Shown here: in pieces, positions 46,056-57,800 of the stretch | Layout: each line of letters opens with the position of its first letter | Position numbering within the stretch: position 1 is the stretch's first letter | Assembly (NCBI RefSeq): GCF_035222485.1 | Contig: NC_085924.1 | Span: forward strand, 124,001-188,000 | Source: Podospora pseudoanserina | Lineage: Eukaryota > Ascomycota > Sordariomycetes > Sordariales > Podosporaceae | Direction of reading: 5' to 3' | DNA: 64,000 nt | The notes under the pieces: model-generated | Seen by the model: the letters and a program-made list of their open reading frames with translations, nothing else | Told to the model about the DNA's origin: nothing | Database searches by the model: none | Position numbers and translations under genes: made by a program

Positions 46056-46997
46056 TTAAGCCAGTCCAGTAGCCCTTAGCGCCCTCATCTTGACACCCTC
46101 CCAGGTGTTGAGCTTCGGCCTGACATCCAGGTAAAAGTTCAGCTTCCCTCCACCTGACGTGTCCCGCCCCGAGTAAAAGTCAATCACGTATTCCACCTTT
46201 GTTCCGCACCTGTCCACGATCCAATCGTGCCTGTCAAACGGCGCTGTATACCCCAGCAGAGTGTTGATCCTCGCCTTGGGCGTCATTTTCCCCTTTTCTC
46301 CCGCAAACGAGTACAACCTTGGACCGCCGCAGGACTTCGAGTCGTAGTGGGCCTCCCACTTCAGAATCTCAGCCCAGGCGCGCTCGTTGACGGCGTTGTG
46401 GATGGGCACAACAGTTTTCATGTCCTTCGCCTGGGCCGAGGTAAAGCCTTTCCTCCTCATGGCCTCGAAAAACTGCTTTTCCGATGGGTAGATCCAATGG
46501 CCCGACTCAGACGTGCCGGTTTCCTGCTCGCTATTCTGGGGACAGGCGGATGGACCTGTGTCTCTGGACCGGGGGATAGAGGAAACTTCACGGACCTCGT
46601 CGAGGACAGAGGCGCGGGGCTTTGGCGGGGTTGTGGAGGCGGATTCTGTCGAGGTGGGGGAAGAGAAGGAGGGGAGGCGCAGCCACGATGTCCACGAGGA
46701 AGACTGCTGTGGTTGTTGCGGTTGTGTGGAGGGTTCTGATACTGGTGGTCTTGACTTGTTGCTGGCATTCTGTGCTGCTTCCCCCTTTGCCCTCGCCTGC
46801 TGCATCCACAGCTCGCGGGTTTTATGGTCGACTGGGCACTTCTCCTCAGCGCCAGCACTTGCGCCGGGAGCTCCGGCTTCTCTCATCCTGGCGGTGTTTG
46901 GTGTGTTTGATGATGGTGTCCCTCCACTCGGGTCGTCCTGTCCTGCCTTTACCACGTCTTTACCAACTAAAACTGTATCGACAAACTCGTGGTGCAT
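46056..46997 (-). CDS. CYT2: Holocytochrome c-type synthase, cytochrome c1 heme lyase-like
   Basis: Single exon, 313 residues from ATG 46997. It attaches heme to apocytochrome on the intermembrane-space side of the mitochondrial inner membrane. The CP heme-binding motif KCPVDHKTRELW lies near residue 53, followed by a Pro/Ser-rich linker. The catalytic part has WIYPSEKQFFEAM, VVPIHNAVNERAW (heme-ligand His), FDRHDWIVDRCGTKVEYVIDFY and LDVRPKLN. CGTKV and a single CP motif favour the cytochrome c1 lyase (CYT2) over the cytochrome c lyase (CYC3), but this needs alignment. A later Met (38 residues on) is a possible alternative start. Confidence 0.9.
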   Translation of the reverse strand: MHHEFVDTVLVGKDVVKAGQDDPSGGTPSSNTPNTARMREAGAPGASAGAEEKCPVDHKTRELWMQQARAKGEAAQNASNKSRPPVSEPSTQPQQPQQSSSWTSWLRLPSFSSPTSTESASTTPPKPRASVLDEVREVSSIPRSRDTGPSACPQNSEQETGTSESGHWIYPSEKQFFEAMRRKGFTSAQAKDMKTVVPIHNAVNERAWAEILKWEAHYDSKSCGGPRLYSFAGEKGKMTPKARINTLLGYTAPFDRHDWIVDRCGTKVEYVIDFYSGRDTSGGGKLNFYLDVRPKLNTWEGVKMRALRATGLA

Positions 46998-48061
46998 TCT
47001 GTGCGCATAATTATTCCGGGAATCGTTTCTTCGAGGGTCAGTGGAGACTCGGGGACTGTCGCGAGGCTTCGTGTGCGACGGTCTTATTTATGTATTGTCG
47101 CAAAGGGTTGAAGTCAGCACGACGGAGCTGCGACGTCAGGAGGGGTCAAGCATGGAGCTTGGACTTGAGGTTGAACAGTGAGTCGCAAAAGAGGTCACAA
47201 GATGCATCATGGAACTTTGACCTGCCCGCCCCTGCTGGGTGGATATTTTGAATTCAGCAGCTGTCGCGACCCGTGGTGCCGGATCGGCCTCTGGTTGGCC
47301 AGCTGGCAGGTCCCAGTTTCTAACACTGACCTCAGACGATGCTACAGTGAAACAAATATTCTGCTTTTATTGAAGCATTTTCTGGTTTTCCATGTGTATT
47401 GGAGTTTTCATGTACATATCGCGATATCCTACTTTGACATCGGCTCGGCCGGAGCCCCATTCCCTGCTTCAAGTTTCAAGAACGGTGGAGTGGGGGTTTG
47501 AAATGTTTTTCATTTCTTTTTGCCTATCAATGCTGAACATGATCTGTCAGGGTGAAGCCTGAGCCAGCTGTTTTGCCTGTTGAGGTCCCATATCATTGAA
47601 CCAAAAACACCCTTGGATACTACTCCAGCGGGGATTCTGATCGATCCATCTTGCCACTTCCCATCCCCAATCTCCAGTCCACCACATACATCGAGGCACT
47701 TTCGTGCCCTGCACCAAAAAAGTGCAATGCGCCTATAAACAAAAGAAAGGCCGCCGCCGCCCTCTCTTCCACGAAAGAGCGTTATGCGGGCGTGCCATGC
47801 TGATCCCAGTGTTTTGATGTCCTGTAAACCCACCGCCCATGCCTATGCTTTTCCGCGGCGTCCATGGGTTTTTATTCGCCTCTCTGGCGTATGTCATACC
47901 TTATCCGGGTATCATGACATCTAGTTGAAAAAAGTGAAAAAAGGTTCCCTTCGAAACTCGTGGGGAAGTGGTGTGTGATGGTGCGGGAAGAGGTAAAGTT
48001 GAAGCACATCCACTCTAGGCGAGTGTGCCTACATGTGATTAAGAGTCGGCAGAGATGATGC
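46998..48061. other. Intergenic, no gene seen
   Basis: About 1 kb between the heme lyase start and the KGD4 3' end. Short open frames on both strands have no family features. No RNA gene recognised. Confidence 0.55.
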
Positions 48062-48543
48062 TCAGGCCCAGGCCGCGGCACCGCCGGTCTCAATGGCCTC
48101 AATCTCGTCAGCGGTCAGGGGGACACGGTGAAAGCGGGCCGGGAGATCATTGCGGTCGAAGTAGACACCGGAGGGGGGAGCAACCGAGCCAAGAGCAGCA
48201 CCGGCATTGCCGCCAATACCGGCGTCGGCGCGGATGGTCTTGCGGAGGGGACCAAACTGCTGGGCGTGGTCACGGTAGGCGCTGAACGAGGTGTGGGCGG
48301 AACCGTTGGTGAAGGAAGCCGGAAGGGAGTTGGTTGGAGAAGCGGGGTGGGGGCGGGGAGTGTGGTCAATGGAGACTGTGCCAAGAATACGAGGTTAGCA
48401 TGCGAAGCGTTCAAATGGCTCAATTCCATCGTCGTCGTCATGGACCCGGACTCACCTGGGATAGTCCGCTTGCCGAGGAACTTGATGGAGGGAGTACGCT
48501 CGGCGTGCTGAGCAGCCTGGCGAAGAACTCTGGTGGCAAACAT
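48062..48543 (-). CDS. KGD4: 2-oxoglutarate dehydrogenase subunit 4 (MRPS36/YMR31 family)
   Basis: Two exons, 48543-48456 and 48375-48062, giving 133 residues. KGD4 tethers the E3 component to the 2-oxoglutarate dehydrogenase core in the mitochondrial matrix; it was formerly listed as ribosomal protein YMR-31. The N-terminus is a mitochondrial presequence (MFATRVLRQAAQHAERTP) leading to IKFLGKR, which matches the family IKFxGxR. The C-terminal E3-binding region NDLPARFHRVPLTADEIEAI..GGA matches yeast ELPARF..ELESINSGGAW by eye. A Pro-rich HTPRPHPASPT stretch follows the intron. Confidence 0.9.
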
Positions 48544-50128
48544 TTTGATATGGGTTGGTTGGCTGTAGTAGTATAGTCGGGGAAGCTCCGGTCGTTCCGC
48601 TCAGTGAGTGCTCCTCGCTGTGGGTGGTTTGTCGGGGTGGTTGCTGGATGCTGGATGCTGGGATGGGCAGTATATAGACGGGTCGAGCGAGGAGACGTGA
48701 GCGAAGACGATCGGGGGACTTGAGGATGGAAAGGAAGATGGATGGAGGGCATGAGAGTTAAATGGGCTTTTTCACAAGCTCCCGAATTTGCAGCCTCCAG
48801 AAAGGGCTCCCCACGGAACTGGGTGCGACAGCCAATCAGCAACAGCCCTCACCAACTGCTGGCCATGGGAACCCCGAAGTCCGGAGTGGGAAAAAACCAC
48901 GCCATTGCCTGTTGCCCAGCGCTGCATCCCACGCCGGCCCTTCCTTTGCAGGGCCGCAGCGCCCTTCCACCCCTCCAACACGACCCCACTCCACCCGTTT
49001 CTTCCCGCTGCGACACCACCTGGGCGACTACGTACAATGGGCAACTGAACTGCGACTGCTCCCCAACGAGGCAACTGTCCATGTGAACCTACCTACTCAA
49101 TCATCCCCTCGGCCTGCCCCGGCATCCATCCTCCTCACGACTCCCCGGGACTTCTACGGAATTGTTGAATCTACAGTAGGTTTGGATGTTTGCTCTGTGG
49201 CCGGCGCCCATGATGTGACCAGAACACTAACTGCCCCAACCAACCCCACTCTTATCGCGTTGATAATGCCAAATGGTAAAATGCTGATGTTCGAAGACCA
49301 GGCGAGCTAGGGGGAACGGACACGGAGCGGCAGGGGAGGGCACCAGCTTCCCCGCGCTCCCAATTCAAGATGGTGTTGACGCCATGAGGTGATTTTGGGT
49401 TGGGTGTCAATGAACCATGCCCCCGCCCTGCTCTAGTGGCCCTCTCTTGCCTGCCCGCCTGGGAGCCAATGTCCGCTCCTCGGCCAGAAGAGACCAAGAT
49501 CGCATGTTCCAAGACTGGGGGAGCACGACGTGAAACTTGCATGTGCGGGTGTCATCTACCGTCGTGCATGTGAAGGCGAGCCCAGCCATGCATGCACTGG
49601 GATCTCCAAGTGGCTCTCAGTTTTCTCAAGTGCTTCTCTGTCCATTTCCATCCTCGTCCCATGTTTCCTTGACCCCCACCTACCTTTCTCCTCACAGGCA
49701 CACCCAAACACGCAATTCTTGGTGGAGGATGAGGTGCTGGTTGGCACCATCTCTTCAGACGCTTCTGGCCATTGGTCACGGTATTGCCACTATCTACACC
49801 ACGGACCGTGGGTGGTAGCAGTTTGTCAAGTCTATCGAGCAATAAAAACCGGCATTATTCACCCGGCTTATACGGGCTCTTTTACCCATTTCGTTTACTC
49901 CACCAGCGTTCCGAGATCTCGCGCATCTCACTGGAGATGGGGCATGCCGTTGTGAGTGGATATGAGCAACAACCGGCCCGAGCAGTCCGCAGGGTTGATT
50001 CCTGTCTTGCGTCCACTTCCGTTACGTCAAGCTTCAGAATGAGGCTGGGCAAGAAACCAAAACCCTAGCCCTAGCTTTCTGTCTTCTGATATTGTTGTTG
50101 CCAGCCATCCACACCAACAACAACTAGG
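48544..50128. other. Intergenic, 1.6 kb, no gene seen
   Basis: KGD4 promoter and upstream DNA, up to the next tRNA. Open frames overlap on both strands without family features. ACCTACCT-type motifs lie at about 49088 and 49678. Confidence 0.55.
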
Positions 50129-50225
50129 GCCCGATTAGCTCAGCTGGTTAGAGCGTCGTACTAATATAACCTCACAGTTATAAGAAGTCATGCGAAGGTC
50201 AACAGTTCAATCCTGTTATTGGGCA
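50129..50225 (+). tRNA. tRNA-Ile(AAU) with 23-nt intron
   Basis: Same 74-nt mature sequence as the copy at 41321 (acceptor GCCCGAT/ATTGGGC, loop CTAATA-A). The intron (50167-50189) differs in sequence except for its last bases AAGTC. Confidence 0.94.
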
Positions 50226-50433
50226 GCTCCATTCTTTTAGCTCCTATCAGGGTCTTGCAACTTTGGATAGTTTTTTTTTTCTTCAACCATTCACCAGTTG
50301 TTTTTGTAGCTGAGTTGTCAATCTCCCTCTTCATTAGCCACCTTAATCGAAAGCGTCCCAAGTATCAACCAGAATGATACTGGATGGGGTTGCCCAGAAG
50401 TTTCCACCAAACCAAACTATTACCCTTGAATCC

Positions 50434-51253
50434 CTAAACATCAACAGCAGTGCCCATTGTTTGCTGAGCAGGGGCAGATGGAGGAGCCCTTGGATCATGG
50501 ACCTGGGCTGTCTCGGGTCTTCCTGTGGCAGGAGACTGTGGAATGGGAGCCGAGATGTCTCTTGTTGTCCTAAACACTCATACGATCAGTCAGTACCACA
50601 CTGTCTCGTCTTCCGCACGCTGCGGCAAGTTGAACACAGCAAACTTACACGGGCGAGTTCTTGCGGCGGTAGTGATGCACAACAACCGCTCCCAAAATGG
50701 TGCTGACGAGGTAGGCCATGGCAGCCAAAAAGGAAAAGGCCAGAACGGCCCTCCAGGACGCGCAGCCGCCGTAGCCCCTATCCCAGACTGTGAGGTCCGG
50801 CACACGCCACCACCCGCCCCAGTAGTATCCCCAGTAGTTCCAATACCAGGAAGCGTTACACATGGCCGAGCCGGTGCGCTGATCATACTCGAGTTAACTT
50901 CTCTCCCACTCTGTTTGCAGGGCCAATGCTGATGTCGCTCAAAAAGGAGAAGCAACTATAAACAAGGGGGATCATACCGAAGTCAACAAGCCGAAGACAA
51001 CAATCCACATGACAAACAGGATCGCATCCATCGGGAAGGCCAAGTAGGCGTAGATGAACGGTGCGATAAAGACAAGCGCAAATAAAGTGCTGATGGAAGC
51101 CGTGATGATGGCATATACGATGCGAGAATCGACTGAGACTCCTGCCTGGGAGACCAGATGCAGGAAGCGAGCGACGAGGCCGAGGACGATGACTGAACAA
51201 ATCACCTCAAACACCCGGAGGATGATGTGGATCACTTTGGATGCCGCCCCCAT
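50434..51253 (-). CDS. MARVEL-like four-span membrane protein
   Basis: Three exons, 51253-50978, 50887-50651 and 50535-50434, giving 204 residues. Four membrane helices: VIHIILRVFEVICSVIVLGL, IITASISTLFALVFIAPFIY, AILFVMWIVVFGLLTS and AVLAFSFLAAMAYLVSTIL. A Trp/Tyr-rich Cys-containing lumenal loop (CNASWYWNYWGYYWG) lies between TM3 and TM4. The cytosolic tail is Pro/Ala-rich (PETAQVHDPRAPPSAP). The topology and FEVICSVIVLGL start are those of fungal MARVEL proteins, membrane-apposition or eisosome-like factors. Function is not known. The exact end rests on the third exon, which fits frame and splice sites but has low-complexity sequence. Confidence 0.78.
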
Positions 51254-51854
51254 TTTGAAAAGTCTTGATTCTCTCTTTCGGGTTCAGGAGTTGGTGTTTT
51301 GATTCAATGCCGTTGTTGACGATAACTGATGGGCGAAACAGAGGTGCACAGCTGATGGAGCAGGTTGATAAGCTACTGCTGTTTCTTTGTCTATTTATCC
51401 CCCCAAAGCTATGGTTTGGGACGTCATATGCCCCGGCCATTGTTCCAATGTGTGATGCTGTCTCGATGCGGACAGCGGGAGCTCCAGGTCCCCTATTTTC
51501 CGAATGCAGACATCACAACCACCATAACCAGCAGGTGGTGGCCCATCGGCATAAATATCTTAAAGGGGAAATTCCACTGCAAACAGCTAGGTTACCTGGT
51601 AAGGTTAGAGTGTACAAGTACTTCGAAGTAAGGCGCGCGAAGAATAGGGGTTCAACTTCATGCCCAAATGCATCATGTGGCCCGAATTGCATGTAGGTTG
51701 GAGCCATGGGATCTCAGTTACTTTACAGGAGCACACAGCACCACATACAGCAATGTTAATGCACAACACGGACAGGTGATAGGAGAAGCAGAAAAAGAGA
51801 TGGAGCAAAAAGTACAATAAGAAAAAGAAAGGCGTCTGTTGTCGACGGGAATTG
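51254..51854. other. Intergenic, no gene seen
   Basis: Promoter of the MARVEL-like gene and flank of the tRNA-Lys gene. No coding frame is supported. Confidence 0.55.
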
Positions 51855-51941
51855 AGCCCGACGTGGGGGTCGAACCCACAACCTTGAGATTTCGGAGTAC
51901 TCCTTAAGAGTCTCACGCTCTACCGATTGAGCTAGCCGGGC
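51855..51941 (-). tRNA. tRNA-Lys(CUU) with ~14-nt intron
   Basis: Minus strand: acceptor GCCCGGC pairs with GTCGGGC, D-arm GCTC/GAGC, anticodon arm TGAGA/TCTCA with loop CTCTTA-A (anticodon CTT), T-arm GTGGG-TTCGACC-CCCAC. The intron AGGAGTACTCCGAA lies after position 37. Confidence 0.93.
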
Positions 51942-52388
51942 TTTGAAGCCGACTGAGCCTTTATATTTGTTGAAGATTGGGGGAAGGAATCGGTGTTTTG
52001 AGAGCAAGGTTGCAAGGTTGTGGCTAAATGGGTTGCGGCATTTCGGCGTTGAAAATTTTCACTGCAAAGTTTGAGAGCCAGACTTGAGACATGGACCCAC
52101 TTAAAACAACGTCACTACCGCACTTAATATCAACCGCCAAATCCTCATCAATCCTACTATATAACAGTATATCACATTCTTGTAGCCACCTAATGATTTT
52201 AGATGATATTTAAGAATATCCTCAGAGATTCTTTCCAACCTCAATATCGAGTTGCATCATCTGTATCCCCAGATCTTCCTACCCTATTTTTAATTTTCAA
52301 ATGCTGGTATGCCACAACCCCGGTGAAGGGGGGGGGAAATCCCGCAAAAAAAAGACAACGATTTCCCATGACAGGATATCTCATGCTT
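51942..52388. other. Intergenic between two tRNAs, partly AT-rich
   Basis: Contains an AT-rich stretch at about 52150-52225 and a G-run followed by an A-run (52328-52353). No gene is seen. Confidence 0.55.
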
Positions 52389-52473
52389 TGGACGAGCTGG
52401 GAATCGAACCCAGGACCTTTCGCATACACTGAAGTATGCTAAGCGAACGCTCTACCAACTGAGCCACACGCCC
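52389..52473 (-). tRNA. tRNA-Ala(AGC) with 12-nt intron
   Basis: Minus strand: acceptor GGGCGTG with CTCGTCC (one mismatch, one wobble), D-arm GCTC/GAGC, anticodon arm TTCGC/GCGAA with loop TTAGCA-T (anticodon AGC), T-arm CTGGG-TTCGATT-CCCAG, discriminator A. The intron TACTTCAGTGTA lies after position 37. Confidence 0.9.
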
Positions 52474-52914
52474 TTGACTTTGGATGTAAATAGCAGGTGG
52501 AATTGTCTTTGATGAAGGTCCTCAGCAGGATAGAGGAGCGGAAGCGGTGTTATTCACACCCTTTTTCGGACAACTGTCTTGGTAGAGCAACCCCCTTCCC
52601 GTGGTCACCTAGATGTGATCTAAGCAAGTCATCCTGAGTACCATATCAGAAATGGTGGGTTTGCTGTTGTTGAAGGCACCGATGTGACCTGGACTACTTC
52701 TTTTTAATCCCGTCTCGATGGCGTGATGCAATCGTAGTGCCCAATGACATTATGACATCTCCCAGTCCCCGCAGATAGAGCTTAAAGATACCCGGATACC
52801 TGATTTTTAGGACAAGGACAGGCTCTACACCTGAGTCTTGTTTTGAGAAGACCATCGCAGAGAGGAGAGTGGCAGCTTCCACTGGATTCACAACCCATCT
52901 TACTCCAGCCTAAC
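52474..52914. other. Intergenic, no gene seen
   Basis: Promoter of the dehydratase gene and upstream flank of the tRNA-Ala gene. No coding frame is supported. Confidence 0.55.
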
Positions 52915-54877
52915 ATGGAAACACGCAGCGACTCTTCGACTCCCAACCCGGACTATGATCTTTCAAGGCCTCTCAATCTCGATGGCAGTGGTCTTAGGCA
53001 AAAGCTCGCCTCTTATGGAGATCCACACTTCTCCCTCTTCATGCGCAAACTCTTCATCAAGGCTTTAGGGTACAGCGAGGACGCTCTTTCTCGGCCCATT
53101 GTGGGCATTGTCAACACCTACTCAAGCTTCAACCCCTGCCATGCCAACATACCCCAGCTAATGGACGCCGTGAAAAGGGGCGTTCAACTAAGCGGTGGCC
53201 TGGCTATCGACTTTCCTACTATCAGTCTCCACGAGTCTTTTGCCTCTCCGACCAGCATGTATCTTCGAAACTTGATGAGTATGGACACCGAGGAGATGAT
53301 TCAGGCCCAGCCGGTCGATTCTGTTGTTCTGATTGGTGGTGGGTCTCTTCCAGTTGTCATGCTTTCTTTCCATGGATGGTCTGAATTACGAACTGACACA
53401 ACCGACAGGCTGTGACAAGACCACTCCAGCTCAGTTGATGGGGGCCATCTCAGCCAACAAGCCGATCATCCATCTGGTGACTGGTCCGATGATGCCGGGC
53501 AGCTTTCAGGGTGCACGCATAGGGGCTTGTACAGACTGTCGCAATAACTGGGCCAAGTTCCGTGCCGGCACGTTAGATATTGAAGACATAAGTGCTCTCA
53601 ACGAGGAGCTTGCACCAACAGTACGTCTCCAGTTTCCCGCTTTCGCTCGGCGGTCTCTTACATCATGTTAGGGCGGAACCTGTGGGGTGATGGGTACAGC
53701 ATCAACCATGTCCTGTATCCTTTTGGCCTTGGGCCTGATGCCGCTTTCTTTGCCAAGTGCTACAGCACCGGCCGTGTCCTCTTCGCGCCTCAGAATAGCA
53801 GAAGCAACAGGCACCCATGCAGTAGCCCTCGCAAGATCTCAGCTCCGGCCACAGGCTTTACTTACAAGAGAATCCTTCCTCAACGCCATCACAGTCCTGC
53901 AGGCAATAGGTGGCTCCACCAACGCCATCGTTCACCTGATGGCAATCGTCAACCGCCACCCTCAGCTCGCCGGCTCCATCAAGCTACAAACCATCGACGA
54001 CATCGGCCTCAAGACCCCCCTACTGGTTGACCTCAAACCATCAGGCGACAATTACATGACTGACTTTCACAACGCTGGCGGGATGCTCGCCCTCCTCCAC
54101 GAACTGAAACCTTTGCTACATCTCGACGCAATGACCATCACCGGCCGCACCCTAGGCGAGGAGTTGGCTTCCATACCCTTCCGCCCACTACCCCTAGACT
54201 CACCACTCAGTTCCATCATCCACCCTTTCAACAAACCCTTGTACCCCTCCAGCTCCCTCGTCATCCTCTCCAAAGGCAACCTCGCCTCCGCCGGCGGAGC
54301 GGTGATCAAAGCTTCTGCCTCTAAAGACCGCAGCCTCCTCTCCCACACCGGTCCCGCGGTGGTGTTTTCCGGTCCACAAGACCTAGCAGAGAGAATCGAC
54401 TCCCCCAGCCTCAGCGTCAGCCCCTCCTCGGTGTTGATCCTCCAGAACATCGGCCCGGTAGGGAATCCAGGCATGCCAGAGGCGGGATTGATCCCCATCC
54501 CGAGGAAGCTAGCTGCGAAGGGGGTGTCGGATATGCTCCGCATCTCGGACGGGCGCATGAGCGGCACGGCCGGGGGTACAATCATATTGCATGTTTCCCC
54601 CGAGAGCGCGGATCCGGAGTCTGTCTTGGGGATTGTCCAAGACGGGGATGTGATCACCTTTGATGCAGAGAGGAGATATTTACATGTGGAGATTGATGAG
54701 GACGGGGTCAGGGACAGGATGGCGCAGCGGAAGAAGATGATGGCAAATGAGGGCAGTGGGAGTGCTTGGGTTGCCAGGGAGAGGGAAAGGGGTTATAGGG
54801 GGTTGTACAAACGGGAGGTTAACCAGGCAGAGCAAGGGGCTGATTTTGGCTTTTTGACGGCTGCTGGCCCATCTTGA
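52915..54877 (+). CDS. IlvD/Edd-family dehydratase, sugar-acid type
   Basis: Three exons, 52915-53338, 53409-53620 and 53672-54877, giving 613 residues. Iron-sulfur dehydratase that removes water from dihydroxy acids. Three cluster cysteines are visible: Cys75 (NPCHAN), Cys143 (GGCDKTTPAQ) and Cys216 (GGTCGVMGTASTM). GCDKTTPA and GTASTM favour aldonate (arabinonate/xylonate/galactonate) dehydratases over the ILV3 dihydroxy-acid dehydratase, whose lines read GCDKNMPG and GMYTANTM. No mitochondrial presequence is seen, again unlike ILV3. So a cytosolic sugar-acid catabolic role is the better guess. The end carries the GLIPIPRKLA..GVSDMLRISDGRMSGTA signature. Base use turns G-rich in the last 400 bases. 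Confidence 0.9.
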
Positions 54878-57800
54878 AGCCCTGAGAGAAGTTTGGAGAG
54901 CGTGGCGTTCATTTAGGGAGTTAGTGTCAGGAGGACGACACAAATGTAAACACACGGTTTCAGGGCAACCACCATCGCCACCCCTTCAAAATTTGCTCTT
55001 GACTTCGGAGACCCCCATCATTTGCCCATAGCATATGCCGCTATTTGCAACTAGAAACCTTAGGCAGGGGAGGTTTGCATTTCTAGTGCACACCTTCGCC
55101 TTTGAAAACCCCCGAGTGATCTATCCCTCCTTTCTTAGGGCATCAAGTCCTGAACAAACGGCTGGATCAAGAAGAAAATTGATATGGGTTTTCTTCTTTT
55201 CTCCCCGGTCTCCATAGCCCAGACAGTATTCACATTCAGGAACCAAACAGAAAACCTCCGAACCCGCGGCCCGCCCACCAGGATCAGGGGAGAAGAATAG
55301 ATGTATTGAGAGCTCCAATATTCAACGGCTCGATATAGCCCAGAGACGCATGTCATTTTTTCGCCATGAGGGGAAGAACGCGGCCGAGGCCCACGGCAGC
55401 CTTGTCAACCGGGACAAGTCTTCACCCGCGGGTAGCGAAGAATGGGCGTTCTCCTTGTCCGGTTGAGAAATGGCACAAGACAAACAAAGCCCTAATTCTA
55501 GAGCTCGGCATCCAGTGCAACCTCGCGAGAAATGTGCCCACCCTATTGGGCTCTCAGCCTGCAGGGACAGTTACACGCCACAATCAACGCAAAGTGAAAA
55601 GGATGCAGGATATCCACTGCCACGTACATATCTCATATCAGGCACCTGCTCAACCTCGAACTGTTGGAGAAGAAGACAAGAGCAGCCGAACAAGGAGGGG
55701 CAGGCAGATTCTGGTTGGGGAATACACGTCCCGCTCAGCCGGCCGCTTGTTGGCCGCACCGGTACCGAATCGTTCTTTTGATGTGGAAAAGCCGTGGAGT
55801 CGTCTAGAGATGTCCGTATATCGGGTGTTTGCGCCCAAAGACAGTCAGGCTGTGAGAGGAAGCAAAGAAAATATTGCTTCGTCTCGAATGTTACCGGGCC
55901 ACGTTTCCTCCCTCGTCCCAGATTGGAATTGGACAGACTTGATGACCTGTGAGGAAATCATTGTGACGAGACAACTCTCTTTGACCGCACCCATAAGCCT
56001 TCGCTACAGCCACTGCATGCAAACAAGAAAGTAGACCCAGCACTTACACACACCTCTTGGAGAGCATCTGGAAAGGGCGATTGACATGCCGCCATGTGGT
56101 CGCCGACAAATTCGGCACCCGCAGGTTTTTCTCGGTTCTCGCTTCCACTCAAGCTCGCCATCACCTCGCTGTGCCTTGCATTAGCTCCCTGCCTGGGAGG
56201 GCGGCTGTCGCCGGTGATTCGCTGGAGCCGCAGCGGAACGGTCGGGTCATCTTTGCGACAACGGTTGTGCCTTTTGGGGGACACAACTCCAATCATCTTG
56301 GCAAGCTCCTTTGGCCATACAAATTCCGTGCGTACCTGAGCAGCGGCTTTTTTGGGGAACACCAGATCGTGGACTCTGTGGGACCACAAGCCTTGCAAGG
56401 TGACTCGGATCCATCTGGCCCAGTTTTGGGAGTGGCCGCCAAAGCTCCATGGTTGCAATGGGACCCAGGCGGCGACAGTGATGAAAAACTTGACATGTTT
56501 AGCCTCATGTCATTTGTGCCCGTCGTCTGGGGACCTACCATGGGCCCATCACGAGGAATTCGAGAGTAGTACCAAGTGACGATTGCAGCTTCGGACCACA
56601 AGGCTTCCTCGGCTTTCTGTTGAACCGACATGAGTTGGCAGACATGCCGTGGCTGCCCAACGTAGCGGGCAGCCGCCTGCTTCTTGGGAGGCCAGTTGAA
56701 AGAGAGAGAGCACATGCGCTGACAGTGGACCAGAGGTTTGGACAGGGGAACAGGCGAGAAAAAAAGCCAGGCAAAACACTGGCCGGACCGATTTGGTGCA
56801 TGTCAGATATTGCCTCACCTCTATCGAGGTGGCCAAGAGGAGGAGCAAGAAGAAAGGAGAAGAAGAACAGGCAGGAGGAGGCGTGAATGCATCCATGAGA
56901 GAGTTACGGTTGGGTCCTCTCCTCTTACTTGGCCACCTGAGAGCTTTGCAGGCTTGAGCGACGGGTGGAAAACGCATATGCGACGGGGTTCAATTTGCGA
57001 GACAGTCATGTCATCTCAGTGAACAATGGATGATGCTCCTGAACGCAAGATACTTCCCGCCATGCAACGTGGGACAACAGCAGCCCATGTCCAAGACTGC
57101 ATGCTGATGACCTTTCTGGGCGCGATGTGTTCAGTGAGCAGCAATTGTGTGATGTAGTTGTATATGTCGGCAGTTGCAGTTTCAGGCTTGATCCGTAGGT
57201 AATAGACATCGTATCGACGGAACCATCAAGCGATCAACAATAAACCTGAACAATGCAGTCAACAGTCCGGCGAAAGGTCACACTGATGTGGGGTGATCTG
57301 GGAGCCATGCCGCCAGAAATAGGCCAAAAACTCTGATTTCTCGCGGATTCTGCTGTTTCGATCGGAGCTTGACGGAGCTGATTAGTCAAGCCGGAGCCGT
57401 GGCAGGATGGAACCGTGGAACTGCCAGCAGCTACCACGGGTAGTCAACGGACCGGACGGGTGGACGGGACCTGGCAGCTAATAACAGATAGGCTCCCCAA
57501 ACCCCAGCGTACCGGACAAGCCAAGAGCAGTGTATATGGGCAGATAATTAGTGGTATGAGTGGGCAGGAGGAAGATGTGGTATCGAGGATGAACACCGGC
57601 AGAACACGCTTGTGCAAGGTACGCGTGGCGATGGACGAATGACATTCGGTAGAATAGACAAGAGACACCCTCCAACTTTTCTGGTCGATATTGGACGTGA
57701 TGGAGGGTACCAAGTGGGAAGGACGGGGAAGGTCTGGACTGCGACTGACGGAACCCCGGGGTGGTGGCAACGAACAATGCCTCTCCGCTGGCAGACCTGC

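Noticed and set aside
55366-56034. 222-codon open frame in the gene-free stretch
   Set aside because: Mixed composition, no motif, no codon bias like the neighbours, and overlapping frames on the other strand are equally long.
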